Below, piece by piece: positions 1-8,939 of a stretch of 64,000 nucleotides of DNA. The notes under the pieces were generated by a model that worked only from the letters and a program-made list of their open reading frames with translations, had not been told where the DNA came from and did no database searches. The position numbers were made by a program, and so were the translations under genes. This DNA comes from Algoriphagus terrigena DSM 22685. Lineage in GTDB: Bacteria > Bacteroidota > Bacteroidia > Cytophagales > Cyclobacteriaceae. Each line of letters starts with the position of its first letter. The stretch's first letter is position 1. The stretch spans positions 124,001 through 188,000 of the forward strand of contig NZ_AUBW01000010.1 of the NCBI RefSeq assembly GCF_000429445.1, read 5' to 3'.

Positions 1-2
1 AG

Positions 3-626
3 GAGCTAAACACTGCGACCGACTACATCGGCTTACCTACCTCTTCCCCTGCCGGCGGCGCGTATAACCTCAATCCTGATCTGGCTCAAGGAACGCTGAA
101 CCCTCATTGCTCCCAGCTCAACCCAATGTACAAAGAAGCGGTAGGAGCATTGCTTCAAGCCCGCTTGATGAGCGCTTCAGAGGTTCATTTTATCCTGTCA
201 GAAGCCGCCATGAAAGGTTGGGCTGTCGGTGGCCAAAAAGAACACTATGAAGCGGCAATCAAAGCCTCTCTGGAATCCTGGAGAATAGCCAGCGCCTATG
301 ATTCCTACATCGCAGGTGGCGGAAAATACGATGGCACTCTGGAACAGCTCATTGAGCAAAAGTGGATTGCCAGCTGGACAGCAGCTTCCGAAGCATGGTT
401 CGACTACCGTCGCACTGGATTGCCTAAACTGGAAACTGGGCCTTATGCCAAGCGCCAGGCTATTCCACTTCGCTTCTACTACATGCAGGATGAGATTCTT
501 CTCAATACCACCAATGTAAACAGTGCCATCGATGAACTGGAGCAATCCAGTTTCGCAGCACCCGACCCCAAAAATAGCGCGTGGTCCAAAACCTGGCTTT
601 TGCAAGGCACCGGATTTCCTTATTGA
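3..626 (+). CDS. SusD/RagB-like nutrient-binding outer-membrane lipoprotein, C-terminal part (partial)
   Basis: The frame is open from base 3, so the start and the lipoprotein signal lie outside the window; about 207 residues of the C-terminus are visible. The stretch ARLMSASEVHFILSEAA followed by a Gly-Trp resembles the helical segment of SusD-like_2 proteins (LMTYAEVQFLLAEAA-type), and the end WFDYRRTGLPKL is also typical of the family. SusD proteins sit on the cell surface and deliver glycans or other ligands to a TonB-dependent SusC channel, which would be expected just upstream (not seen). The gene is closed by a strong hairpin at 647-679. The neighbouring lipid- and glycoside-active hydrolases suggest the ligand is a glycolipid or polyol conjugate, but this is inference. 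Confidence 0.85.
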   Translation, partial: ELNTATDYIGLPTSSPAGGAYNLNPDLAQGTLNPHCSQLNPMYKEAVGALLQARLMSASEVHFILSEAAMKGWAVGGQKEHYEAAIKASLESWRIASAYDSYIAGGGKYDGTLEQLIEQKWIASWTAASEAWFDYRRTGLPKLETGPYAKRQAIPLRFYYMQDEILLNTTNVNSAIDELEQSSFAAPDPKNSAWSKTWLLQGTGFPY

Positions 627-646
627 TTTAATTACTTAACCACCTC

Positions 647-679
647 AGAGCCGCCAGCATTTGGCGGCTCTCTTTGTTT
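647..679 (+). terminator. Rho-independent terminator after the SusD gene
   Basis: Perfect 9-bp stem (AGAGCCGCC at 647-655, GGCGGCTCT at 663-671) with a 7-nt loop and a T-rich tail. It ends 10 nt before the ATG of the next gene, so the downstream gene would need readthrough or its own promoter. Confidence 0.8.
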
Positions 680-688
680 ATCCCTACT

Positions 689-2083
689 ATGCTTCGAAAA
701 GCCCTAAAAATTCTAGCCTACTTCATCCTGGCGATTCTGATCCTCTTGGTCGTTTTATTAAAACCAGTAGATTTCACCCCCTATTTTGAAACAGATTATT
801 ATACGGAAACGCAACTCCGATACGACAGCCTCACGCAGTCTATTCGGACCGAGAATGGCGCAGTTTCCATTGGCTTGAGCAAAGTCAATCTCACTCCAAC
901 CCTTCACGGGGATTCAAATGATGCGGCCTCCGGCAAATTTATCGGCATTCCACTTTCCGGTTACGGGGGACGCGAGGATGTAGCCCAAGGTGTGCATGAC
1001 AGTATTTATGTCAAATCTGTAGCTTTGAAAGTCGGGAATCGCACCCTGGTGATCGTAGGATCCGACCTGTTGATCATGCCTCCCGATGTGAGTAAGAAAG
1101 TCTCCGAGCGTGCTAAAACTGAACTGGGTTTGGATCGCTCGGACCTGCTTCTCTCCGCCACGCACACTCACTCCAGCATCGGCGCTTGGTCTGAAGGCTA
1201 CATCGGCGAATCCTTCAACGGGCCGTACAATCCGGACGCGACGGATTGGATTGCTCAGCAGGTGTTTGAATCCATCTCACTTGCAATCCAAGATCTCAAG
1301 CCGGGGTCAATCGGAATGGGCTCTTTGCCTATTTCGCATTTCATGAGAAATAGGCTGGTCGGGGAAAAAGGCAAGATCGATCCGGATTTTATGCTGATCC
1401 AATTGCAGCAGAAGGATGGCAAGAAGGCCCTGATCGGATCATACAATGCTCACGCCACCACGTTGGGAGGTTCGAATCTCGAAGTCAGCGGTGATTATCC
1501 CGGCTATTGGCAGCGAAAAGTGGAAGAAAGCGACTTCGATCTGGCGATCTTCTTGGCTGGAAGTGTTGGAAGTCACAGCTACCGCAACGCGGAAGGAGAG
1601 GAGTTTGAAAAGACAAAATACCTCGGCGAAGCCTTGGCCGATTCCGTGCAAGCTTATCTTCCAACGATCTGGATGAAGGACAGCATCTCTGTCCGCTCAA
1701 TGACTTTGGAGATCGACCTTCCCGAATTCCAATTCCGAATCACCGATGGCTTACGTCTTCGCCCGTTTTGGGCTAAAAAACTCTTTCCAGATGTGGGAAC
1801 TGTCTATCTACAAGCCACGCGGCTGGACAGTTTGGTTTGGGGTACGACCCCCAGTGATTTCAGCGGAGAAACCACCATCGGCTACAAACACACCGCCGGA
1901 GCAAAGGACATGCAAGCGATGGTCACCAGCTTCAACGGCGCTTATACCGGTTACATCATTCCCTGCAAATACCATCACTTGGAAGGCTACGAGCCGAGGC
2001 TGATGAACTGGTTTGGCCCGTCGTATAATTCGATGATCAATGATCTGATGGGCACTATGCTGGAGGAGATTGCCGAGCCATAA
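689..2083 (+). CDS. Neutral/alkaline ceramidase N-terminal-domain-like protein, membrane-anchored
   Basis: 464 residues from the ATG at 689 (an in-frame TTG at 674 lies inside the preceding terminator and is unlikely). One hydrophobic segment at about residues 4-27 should anchor it in the inner membrane with the domain outside. The motif ATHTHSSIGAW near residue 157 matches the metal-binding signature of neutral ceramidases (PF04734 type). The region that holds the nucleophilic Ser in true ceramidases reads FLAGSVGSHSYR here, so activity on ceramide is uncertain. The protein is also shorter than full ceramidases (about 650 residues or more) and lacks room for the C-terminal Ig-like domain. 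A second relative lies at 6164-7486. Probably hydrolyses an amide or ester of a lipid-like substrate; substrate unknown. Confidence 0.75.
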   Translation: MLRKALKILAYFILAILILLVVLLKPVDFTPYFETDYYTETQLRYDSLTQSIRTENGAVSIGLSKVNLTPTLHGDSNDAASGKFIGIPLSGYGGREDVAQGVHDSIYVKSVALKVGNRTLVIVGSDLLIMPPDVSKKVSERAKTELGLDRSDLLLSATHTHSSIGAWSEGYIGESFNGPYNPDATDWIAQQVFESISLAIQDLKPGSIGMGSLPISHFMRNRLVGEKGKIDPDFMLIQLQQKDGKKALIGSYNAHATTLGGSNLEVSGDYPGYWQRKVEESDFDLAIFLAGSVGSHSYRNAEGEEFEKTKYLGEALADSVQAYLPTIWMKDSISVRSMTLEIDLPEFQFRITDGLRLRPFWAKKLFPDVGTVYLQATRLDSLVWGTTPSDFSGETTIGYKHTAGAKDMQAMVTSFNGAYTGYIIPCKYHHLEGYEPRLMNWFGPSYNSMINDLMGTMLEEIAEP

Positions 2084-2105
2084 GTCCTAGATGGCGACGG
2101 TCTAG

Positions 2106-2148
2106 AAAATGAAAGAAGTCCCGAATTTTTGGGACTTCTTTCATTTTT
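2106..2148. terminator. Bidirectional terminator between convergent genes
   Basis: Perfect long hairpin: 17-nt left arm at 2106-2122 (…AAAGAAGTCCC), 8-nt loop, right arm 2131-2147, with A-run on one side and T-run on the other. It serves the ceramidase-like gene (+) and the GH31 gene (-), which converge here. Confidence 0.85.
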
Positions 2149-2176
2149 GGACTTCTCACTGCCGAGTTCTGAAAAT

Positions 2177-3967
2177 CTATTTGATCTCATAAACTCCATT
2201 CTGATAGGTTTGCGTTTTAATTACCAATTTCCCTTTCTCCGAATCGTAGTGGTAGCCTTCGTCCTTTCCCAACTTTTGGCCATCGAGCAAAACTTCGGAT
2301 GGCGCTGAATCCATTACGATTCTAAGCACGTGAGGCACTTTTTTACCAGTCAGTTTCACATGCAGTTCAGTATCTTTTCTCTCATAGGACACGACTGTGC
2401 TTTCCGCCTTTTCGCAATGAACTTCAAACGAGTGGCTCTCCAGATCCGGATAGATCAATACCGTTAGATATCCTTTATCGGCCTTACTTCCGATACCGGT
2501 ATAGCTCCGCTCGATGTTCATCGGGATGATGGCTCCGGCTTTGATATATACAGGGAATTTGTCCAGCGCATAGTCGCCTTTCACAGTGGCTTTCCCCTCA
2601 ATTACTTTCCGGTCATCAAACCAATACCTCCACTTTCCAGCCGGAAGAGAGACATTCCAATTCTGTTGATCTCTGAAAATCGGCGCGATCAAGAGCTCCT
2701 CCCCAAAGTAATATTGATGCTCACCCTGTTCAATCGGCTTTTGCAAAAGTGCTCCACCCTCGTGCCCCGTCACCACATAATGGTACATGTACGGGACGAG
2801 TTCGGTGTGAAGCCAAGAGTACTCTCGGATGATCTCCAACTCTTCCTGACTTCGCAGCCAAAGCCTTCTTTCTCCGTGTCCCCCGTTCATAAACAACCCG
2901 CAGAATGCTGAAAACTGGGCCCAACGAATGTAGAGTCTCGGAGGGATTTCTTTTCCGGAAAAACCCGCCACATCCGAGCCGATCACATTATAGCCGACGC
3001 GGGCGCTTTCCAGGATGCTGTTGATCGCTGATTCAAATCCCTCGATTCCCTCCAAAGCTATATCGACTTTTTCCTCACCGTGCTCAGCGAGCAACTCTTG
3101 GCTCACCCATTTGTGTTCTTGATCACCAACCCAACTGACAGGAGAGGCCTCGATGGGAGCAAATCCCTCCGGATGATAGCCTCGGTCGATCCCTCTGGAC
3201 AGGGTTGTGAATTCCGAATTTTTGCTCAGCCCATAGGCCAGCTCATCGCGGTAATAGTGATCCATGTAGGTTCGGGTCGTCATCCAGCCGGTCGCGGATG
3301 TTACATAGAAAAACGGAAGTCCAAAGATCCAAGTAGCATTATAAGTGGCCGCTCCATCCAGTTTCCATCCGTCAATGCCGAGTTCATATACCTTATCCTG
3401 CTTTCCTCTCCACCACTTCATAGCTTCGGGATTGCTGTAGTCGATCGCTCCGCCTTTCCCTTTCCACCAGCTGATGATATTCCCCCCGCCAGTGAGGTAG
3501 CCTTTGGATTTTGCTTCTTCCAAAAACTCCGGACTATCCTTGAGCGCTAATCCTTTGTTCACACTGTTCACATAAGACGTCATCCACAGTACCATGCGAT
3601 AGCCTTGGTCTTGCTTCTGCGCAAACCAATCCTTGTGATTGGGATATAAAAGAGTATCCACGTCAAAGTCATTGTATCGATAGCTCCATGGACTGTCCAA
3701 GATCACCGTCCGCACCGGGATATCGTGCTCGGCATAGCCAGCCAGCAGTTCATCAACAAACGCTGCCGTATTGACGTCGTCTTCCCAAAGCCAGCACTCC
3801 AGAGCCCAAACTGGTGTCAACGGGGGATTCCCGTGCCGCTGTGCATTGAAAGGTATGCCCCGAAAAGGATAGAAAAACAAGACATAAGCCAAGCCGCCCA
3901 GCGTGATCAGCACCCAAAAAAAGAACCATGCAACTTTCTTCCAGTGCCTTCCAATTTGCTTACTCAT
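2177..3967 (-). CDS. Glycoside hydrolase family 31 (alpha-glycosidase), membrane-anchored
   Basis: 596 residues from the ATG at 3967 (a TTG one codon earlier is less likely). A hydrophobic anchor at about residues 12-31 is followed by a (beta/alpha)8 barrel with GH31 landmarks: LDSPWSYRYNDFDVD near residue 70, the nucleophile region GWKLDGA near residue 204, the acid/base region IGSDVAGFSG near residue 332 and the distal beta-sandwich phrase VYIKAGAIIPM. GH31 enzymes retain configuration and include alpha-glucosidases, alpha-xylosidases and sulfoquinovosidases; the substrate cannot be told from sequence alone. It is the last gene of a four-gene minus-strand operon, 17 nt after the PHP gene, and is closed by the terminator at 2106-2148. 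Confidence 0.9.
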   Translation of the reverse strand: MSKQIGRHWKKVAWFFFWVLITLGGLAYVLFFYPFRGIPFNAQRHGNPPLTPVWALECWLWEDDVNTAAFVDELLAGYAEHDIPVRTVILDSPWSYRYNDFDVDTLLYPNHKDWFAQKQDQGYRMVLWMTSYVNSVNKGLALKDSPEFLEEAKSKGYLTGGGNIISWWKGKGGAIDYSNPEAMKWWRGKQDKVYELGIDGWKLDGAATYNATWIFGLPFFYVTSATGWMTTRTYMDHYYRDELAYGLSKNSEFTTLSRGIDRGYHPEGFAPIEASPVSWVGDQEHKWVSQELLAEHGEEKVDIALEGIEGFESAINSILESARVGYNVIGSDVAGFSGKEIPPRLYIRWAQFSAFCGLFMNGGHGERRLWLRSQEELEIIREYSWLHTELVPYMYHYVVTGHEGGALLQKPIEQGEHQYYFGEELLIAPIFRDQQNWNVSLPAGKWRYWFDDRKVIEGKATVKGDYALDKFPVYIKAGAIIPMNIERSYTGIGSKADKGYLTVLIYPDLESHSFEVHCEKAESTVVSYERKDTELHVKLTGKKVPHVLRIVMDSAPSEVLLDGQKLGKDEGYHYDSEKGKLVIKTQTYQNGVYEIK

Positions 3968-3984
3968 CAAAACTTATTTACAAA

Positions 3985-5307
3985 TTAATACAAGGAGATC
4001 GGGTTGGTGAAGATCCAGTTGACCCAGTGATCGGCCAGCCAGAGATCGGCCTCGATACGATAGTTGCCTATTTGATTTTCCGGAGAAAATTCAAATTCGT
4101 AGCTGTTTTCCTTCGTCTCCAAAAGCAACTCTCCGTCACGGATCAGGCGAAAGCGTGCGGGAAAGGGCGAAAGGACTTTCAGCTGATGTACGTCTTGGAC
4201 AGAAACTGAATCACCGAGGATACCCGCCAACTCTTTTTCAGTGTTCAGCGCGAAGTACTGAAAGCCATCTGCTTTGGCAAGACCTTCGAAAGCCACCAAA
4301 GCATTCCCTTTTTCAATTCCTTCCTTGATTTTCTCAGAGGAAAATCCCGAAGAGAAAACATGGTTATTCACAAAGTTGAAGGAGTGAAAGTAGGTATCGA
4401 GCTCCCATTTGAATGCCCAGCCGTTTTCATTCGGCTCATGCAGCAGGATTTTCTCCAAAAGGCCCGGTTCACGGATACTGAGGGTTTTGGCATTGTTGCC
4501 CACCCATTCCACTTGACCATCTTCAAGGTAGCGAGCGCGGATGTTTTGATTGTTGTGCGCATCCACCGAGCCGACTCCGGTGACCTTTCGAGTTTGGTTG
4601 ATCCGATCCCAGTTTGCAAGAATGGCCGTTTGCTTATCATAAAGTTCCCGATAGGCCCAGTGGCGATATTTCTCTCCATTGACCAGATGGTTGAGGAGAA
4701 ATGGCATCAAGCCGCCCTCCTCATCCAACAGATCGGTATGGATATTATAGATCTCCATGGCCTGATAATCGGGGTTGTCCCAATCGTGGTCTTTCTCCGA
4801 ATGGACATACGTCACCAATCCGCCCTGAGACACCACCCGGTGAATAAGGGAATCTTCAGGAACACTTAGATCCAATATGCCTTCGCGCAACGGCGTGAGC
4901 ATCATTCCGCCCCCATAGTTGCCACTGGTCTCAGTGCCAGCCTCGAACAATACACCCTCAAAAACACCATGAAAGGATCTCGGAAAAGTATCCAGCTTGT
5001 CACGGGCATGATCGGCAAAGAAGATAAAGTCCAACTCGGCCTGTTTGGCTCCATCGAGAATTTCCTTCAAGCTTCCCCGACTGTCATGCGACCAATAGGA
5101 ATGCGCATGGGTCACTCCGGAATACGCTGCCAATGGAATTACCTCGAATGGCTTCCTGTACGAATCCCAAATGGTCTGTCTAGCCTCATCCATCCGGGGA
5201 TAAACCACCCATTTGTTGTACAAAGGGCCAGTGAAAAGATAGCCCAATAGAAGTACCAAACCGACGAATACAATTGCGAAAACAACTTTAAAAATCCGCT
5301 TGATCAT
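3985..5307 (-). CDS. PHP-domain metal-dependent hydrolase, membrane-anchored
   Basis: 440 residues with one N-terminal transmembrane helix at about residues 6-27. The PHP motif VTHAHSYWSHDSRGS starts near residue 64, followed by DFIFFADHARDK near 92-103 and VGSVDAHNNQ later, which supply the His/Asp ligands expected of the polymerase-and-histidinol-phosphatase fold. PHP enzymes are metal-dependent phosphoesterases, so a phosphomonoesterase or phosphodiesterase acting outside the inner membrane is plausible. It lies 6 nt downstream of the GDPD gene and 17 nt upstream of GH31, so co-transcription is very likely. In this context it could dephosphorylate the product released by the neighbouring glycerophosphodiesterase; this is inference. 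Confidence 0.75.
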   Translation of the reverse strand: MIKRIFKVVFAIVFVGLVLLLGYLFTGPLYNKWVVYPRMDEARQTIWDSYRKPFEVIPLAAYSGVTHAHSYWSHDSRGSLKEILDGAKQAELDFIFFADHARDKLDTFPRSFHGVFEGVLFEAGTETSGNYGGGMMLTPLREGILDLSVPEDSLIHRVVSQGGLVTYVHSEKDHDWDNPDYQAMEIYNIHTDLLDEEGGLMPFLLNHLVNGEKYRHWAYRELYDKQTAILANWDRINQTRKVTGVGSVDAHNNQNIRARYLEDGQVEWVGNNAKTLSIREPGLLEKILLHEPNENGWAFKWELDTYFHSFNFVNNHVFSSGFSSEKIKEGIEKGNALVAFEGLAKADGFQYFALNTEKELAGILGDSVSVQDVHQLKVLSPFPARFRLIRDGELLLETKENSYEFEFSPENQIGNYRIEADLWLADHWVNWIFTNPISLY

Positions 5308-5313
5308 AGCTGT

Positions 5314-6138
5314 CTAGTTTGGTAAAGATTGAAGATACTTAATCAAGGCTTCGGGTTGGTCTGTCTGAATCCCATCTGTGCCAAAGCTGAGAATCTGCTT
5401 CCATTCTTGCACATTGGCAACCCGGTCATCCACAAACACCATGGACCTGAGCCGATGAGCCTCCTTTACAAAGCCTGGCGTCAGCTGCCCCATGTCGGTA
5501 GCCAGGATTTTTGGCTGATACATTTCAACCACTTTGGAAATGTGAGCCTCAGCGCTCGGATCCGGCATGACCAGACATTCCGGACATTGACCTTGGATAG
5601 ATTGGATCAGTTCCCTTTGCGCAGCGCCCAGATACCAGACGGTCGTCTGTGCCATGTCGTATTTGCGCAGCAAAGGGATCAGCATCTGAGGATCAGCATC
5701 CTTGAGATCCAGATAGATCCCGATCTTGCCTGCACTCAATTCTAAAATCTCTTCGAAAGTCGGCACCTGTGTCCCCTTCCACTCCGGTCCGACTTTTTCT
5801 CCGATGTCCAAGTCTCGGATCTCCTGCAATGTCAGGTCGCTCACCTTCCCCTTTTTTTGCAGGACGTAGGCATCGATCGTTGCATTGTGTATGCTGACAA
5901 TCTCTCCATCACTAGTGGTGCGGACATCGATCTCGATAAAATCGCAGCCCAAATCAATGGCTTTCTGGTAGGCCGCGAGCGAGTTTTCGGGAATCCCCTG
6001 ATGCGCTCCTCTGTGGGCAATCACATATAGATCACCGTGTTTTGGAGCTGGAAGTGGATTTTGAGCAAAAAGGAAGGTGCTGGCCAAACTAAGCAAGACC
6101 GTCACCATCCCTTTTTTGATGCCTGCACTATTGCTCAT
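5314..6138 (-). CDS. Glycerophosphodiester phosphodiesterase family protein, exported
   Basis: 274 residues from the ATG at 6138. The upstream alternative start at 6186 would overlap the previous gene and put extra residues ahead of a clear signal peptide (MVTVLLSLASTFLFAQ). GDPD barrel motifs are present: IAHRGAHQGIPENS near residue 40, DFIEIDVRTTSDGEIVSIHN about 30 residues on, giving the catalytic His, Glu/Asp metal ligands and second His. The usual HD dipeptide of the second motif is HN here. The family hydrolyses deacylated phospholipids to sn-glycerol 3-phosphate and an alcohol; a periplasmic role fits the signal peptide. Second gene of the four-gene operon. Confidence 0.87.
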   Translation of the reverse strand: MSNSAGIKKGMVTVLLSLASTFLFAQNPLPAPKHGDLYVIAHRGAHQGIPENSLAAYQKAIDLGCDFIEIDVRTTSDGEIVSIHNATIDAYVLQKKGKVSDLTLQEIRDLDIGEKVGPEWKGTQVPTFEEILELSAGKIGIYLDLKDADPQMLIPLLRKYDMAQTTVWYLGAAQRELIQSIQGQCPECLVMPDPSAEAHISKVVEMYQPKILATDMGQLTPGFVKEAHRLRSMVFVDDRVANVQEWKQILSFGTDGIQTDQPEALIKYLQSLPN

Positions 6139-6163
6139 TTTTTCAGAGGGGATCAAAACGAGA

Positions 6164-7486
6164 TCAATTGGAGCCTTTTGGCACAAAGCCCTCGGCTGAT
6201 GGAGAGTTCTCGATCAAGTCAAGCGATTGCTCCACCAAAGCGGGGCCGGTCTTTTCTCCCAGGCTGGTTCGGCTGACATATTCGTAGCGCTTGAAGCTGT
6301 TGAAATCCTCCTTCGCCAGGATGTATCCAAAAGCATCATTGGTCAGACCAAAAAGGAAGGCCTGATCGGTTTTCATCTTTCGCTTCAGGTAAAAGCCAAT
6401 ATTGGGTAATGCCTCTCCCGGAATCGTCAGGATCTGGGCGGTTCCCACGTTCACCAGATTCATCTGGGTGGTCACTTTGTTGCCATCCGCCACTTTGTAT
6501 TTGTGGGGGGAGTTTTTCAGAATAAACTGCATCTCAGGCGAATCCACCACAAACTCCGCTGAAATCACGGCGTTGTGAATGACCGGATTGACCTGAGCGG
6601 TTGCCGTGCCGATGATCTCCAAAGCTTGGTCTGCCAGCAGATTCCCGATGCGGGTACACTCTTCATAGTCGCTGGCTTCTTTTCCTTCCGAGACGCGGTT
6701 GTCCGCAGTCACCATGCCACCCTGAGCGCCGTTCATAAAGATCGCCACCCCACCAACTCGGGACTCAATCCGATCATACAGCGGGCCGCAAAGATCCGGA
6801 GAGGTAATTCCTCTGCCACTTCCGATCACCTCCGGATGCACCGCATAGTTGACCAACGTGGCTATCACTTTCCCCTTATTCTTCCCCTCAGTTCCCAGCG
6901 CTTGGATCACTCCACAGCGGGGGTCATACAGTGCCGGAGCGTAGTAGTTATATGCAATCTTTCCCTTGGCTTCTCCGACAGCAGTTTTCAGCTCAGCAGA
7001 TTCCAGATTGGCTACGGCCTCATTGACCGCATCGGCGATCTGCTGCACGCACCAGCTCAGGTACTTCATATCGGCATTGATTTCCCCTTTTTCATTGGGA
7101 AAACCATAAGCATCCGGAGCGCTGTGCGTATGCGTAGCACCGATCAGGATATTTTCTGCAGGGATGCCTTGGATCAAAGCCCTTGATTGGTCGCCCAATG
7201 CCGCTGGCCACCCCAGATTATCGATTCCGACAAAAGCCACCCGAGTTCCGTTGTTTTCTAATACCATCACCCGAACCCAGAGGTCGCCACGCTTTTCGGT
7301 GGAAAGGCCCGGCGTGCCCATCCCCCCGGAGACCGGGAGCAAAGGATCGGGAGTCAGCATTCGCTTGGCCGCTCCTACTTTCAAGCCTCCCTGAGCCTGT
7401 ACCGTTAGTGGTAGATTCAAAACAAAAAAGACCAGGCAACAGCCCAGCCAATACCAAATCTTTGGATTTTTTGATTTTAGGATCAT
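6164..7486 (-). CDS. Neutral/alkaline ceramidase N-terminal-domain-like protein, secreted
   Basis: 440 residues with a cleavable signal peptide (hydrophobic core at about residues 12-30, ending VQAQGG). It carries GATHTHSAPDAYG near residue 115, the His-rich signature of PF04734 proteins, and VNYAVHPEV further on, which gives another conserved His. The usual ceramidase nucleophile motif (NAGDxSPN-like) reads NGAQGGMVTADN, so the catalytic Ser is not obvious. First gene of the operon with GDPD, PHP and GH31; distantly related to the membrane-anchored paralogue at 689-2083. Probably acts on an N-acyl or O-acyl lipid conjugate in the periplasm. Confidence 0.78.
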   Translation of the reverse strand: MILKSKNPKIWYWLGCCLVFFVLNLPLTVQAQGGLKVGAAKRMLTPDPLLPVSGGMGTPGLSTEKRGDLWVRVMVLENNGTRVAFVGIDNLGWPAALGDQSRALIQGIPAENILIGATHTHSAPDAYGFPNEKGEINADMKYLSWCVQQIADAVNEAVANLESAELKTAVGEAKGKIAYNYYAPALYDPRCGVIQALGTEGKNKGKVIATLVNYAVHPEVIGSGRGITSPDLCGPLYDRIESRVGGVAIFMNGAQGGMVTADNRVSEGKEASDYEECTRIGNLLADQALEIIGTATAQVNPVIHNAVISAEFVVDSPEMQFILKNSPHKYKVADGNKVTTQMNLVNVGTAQILTIPGEALPNIGFYLKRKMKTDQAFLFGLTNDAFGYILAKEDFNSFKRYEYVSRTSLGEKTGPALVEQSLDLIENSPSAEGFVPKGSN

Positions 7487-7684
7487 GATGTGTTAGATGA
7501 GTTTGGGTGAAAACGGCCTACGATCCAATGGGACAGAATCTCAGACTATTGTACTACCTCATTTTCTAAAAAATAGGCTATCCTTATCAGCCAGCCGATC
7601 AAATTGTTTAGTCTTTTAACAGAAAAAACTGAACCGGAGAAACACACTACGAGCGAAGGAAATCTCCTACTTCACTTAAAAACA

Positions 7685-7710
7685 AAAAAGGAGGCAAAAG
7701 CCTCCTTTTT
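7685..7710 (-). terminator. Rho-independent terminator of recA
   Basis: Perfect 11-bp hairpin (AAAAAGGAGGC, 4-nt loop, GCCTCCTTTTT) starting 21 nt after the recA stop on the minus strand. The rest of 7487-7684 shows no further gene; it must hold the promoter of the lipid operon, which I could not place. Confidence 0.85.
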
Positions 7711-7730
7711 CAAATAAGATTCATGCTCGA

Positions 7731-8759
7731 TTATTCTTCGATAGAAAGAGTCGGCTCAGTTGGCAACAGTCCGGAAGCGGACTTGATTTTCTGCTCCAGC
7801 TCATCCATCAGCTCAGGATTGTCCAGCAAAAGGTTCTTGACCGAATCCCGTCCCTGACCGAGTTTCTCTCCATTGTATGAGAACCAAGACCCTGCCTTTT
7901 TGATGATCTCCAGCTCCACGCCCAAGTCAATGATCTCTCCAACTTTGGAGATCCCTTTGCCATACATGATATCAAACTCCACGACTTTGAACGGCGGCGC
8001 TACTTTGTTTTTGACCACTTTCACTCGGGTGCGGTTACCCAGGATATTGTCTGCGCCTTCTTTGATCTGGCCGACGCGACGGATGTCCAGACGGACTGAC
8101 GCGTAGAATTTCAAGGCATTTCCACCGGTCGTAGTCTCAGGATTACCGAACATCACGCCGATTTTCTCACGAAGCTGGTTGATAAAAATACAGGCACAGC
8201 CCGTCTTGTTGATCGCTCCGGTGAGCTTTCGGAGAGCCTGAGACATCAATCGCGCCTGAAGGCCCATCTTGCTTTCCCCCATTTCGCCTTCCAGTTCTCC
8301 CTTTGGCACCAAAGCCGCCACGGAGTCAATCACGATGATGTCGATCGCGCCGGAACGGATCAGGTGCTCAGCGATTTCCAGGGCTTGCTCTCCGTTGTCC
8401 GGCTGGGAGATCAGCAGGTTTTCGGTATCTATGCCCAGCTTCTCGGCATAGTGTTTGTCAAAAGCATGTTCGGCATCGATGAACGCAGCAAGTCCGCCGG
8501 CTTTTTGCGCCTCAGCAATGCAGTGCATCGTCAGGGTGGTCTTACCGGAGGACTCCGGTCCGTAGATCTCAATGACTCTGCCACGCGGAATACCGCCGAT
8601 TCCCAATGCCATGTCCAAGCCCAAAGAACCTGTGGAAATGACCGGAATATCCTGTACTTTATTATCGCTAAGCTTCATTACGGTACCTTTTCCGTATGTT
8701 TTTTCCAGCTTATCGATCGTTAGCTGCAAAGCTTTCAGTTTTTCTGCGTTATTACTCAT
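7731..8759 (-). CDS. recA: DNA recombinase RecA
   Basis: 342 residues from the ATG at 8759 ([11 protein letters not shown]); the open frame extends upstream to 8903 but those residues are not RecA-like. The Walker A motif GPESSGKTT, the Walker B region [13 protein letters not shown], loop 1 ([21 protein letters not shown]) and the loop 2 region are all intact, and there is no intein. RecA forms the strand-exchange filament on single-stranded DNA and triggers LexA-type self-cleavage. The acidic C-terminal tail (EPTLSIEE) is short. Monocistronic, divergent from the DUF3108 gene. No SOS operator was recognised upstream. Confidence 0.98.
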   Translation of the reverse strand: MSNNAEKLKALQLTIDKLEKTYGKGTVMKLSDNKVQDIPVISTGSLGLDMALGIGGIPRGRVIEIYGPESSGKTTLTMHCIAEAQKAGGLAAFIDAEHAFDKHYAEKLGIDTENLLISQPDNGEQALEIAEHLIRSGAIDIIVIDSVAALVPKGELEGEMGESKMGLQARLMSQALRKLTGAINKTGCACIFINQLREKIGVMFGNPETTTGGNALKFYASVRLDIRRVGQIKEGADNILGNRTRVKVVKNKVAPPFKVVEFDIMYGKGISKVGEIIDLGVELEIIKKAGSWFSYNGEKLGQGRDSVKNLLLDNPELMDELEQKIKSASGLLPTEPTLSIEE

Positions 8760-8939
8760 GATTTCAAAATTGTAAAGATTCAAATGTTGGTGAAAGTAAC
8801 GAAAGATGAAGGCATAACCAAGGTTGCCAGTCCTATTGTTTCCGAGGACCAAATTCGTATTTTTAATCAACCAAACGACTCTTTTTTCCCTGATACCTTT
8901 CAAAAAACCAGAAAATTGTCAGGTATTGTCAAGCATCAA

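Noticed and set aside
8760..8830. A recA promoter (TTG, 20 nt, TACTTTCA on the minus strand)
   Set aside because: Two mismatches in the -7 box; too weak to list as a feature.
8760..8903. An N-terminal extension of RecA
   Set aside because: The residues before [11 protein letters not shown] are not RecA-like, and the 342-residue form has the usual length.
8784..8939. An N-terminal extension of the DUF3108 protein
   Set aside because: It would bury the signal peptide that starts at 8940 and overlaps the recA promoter region.
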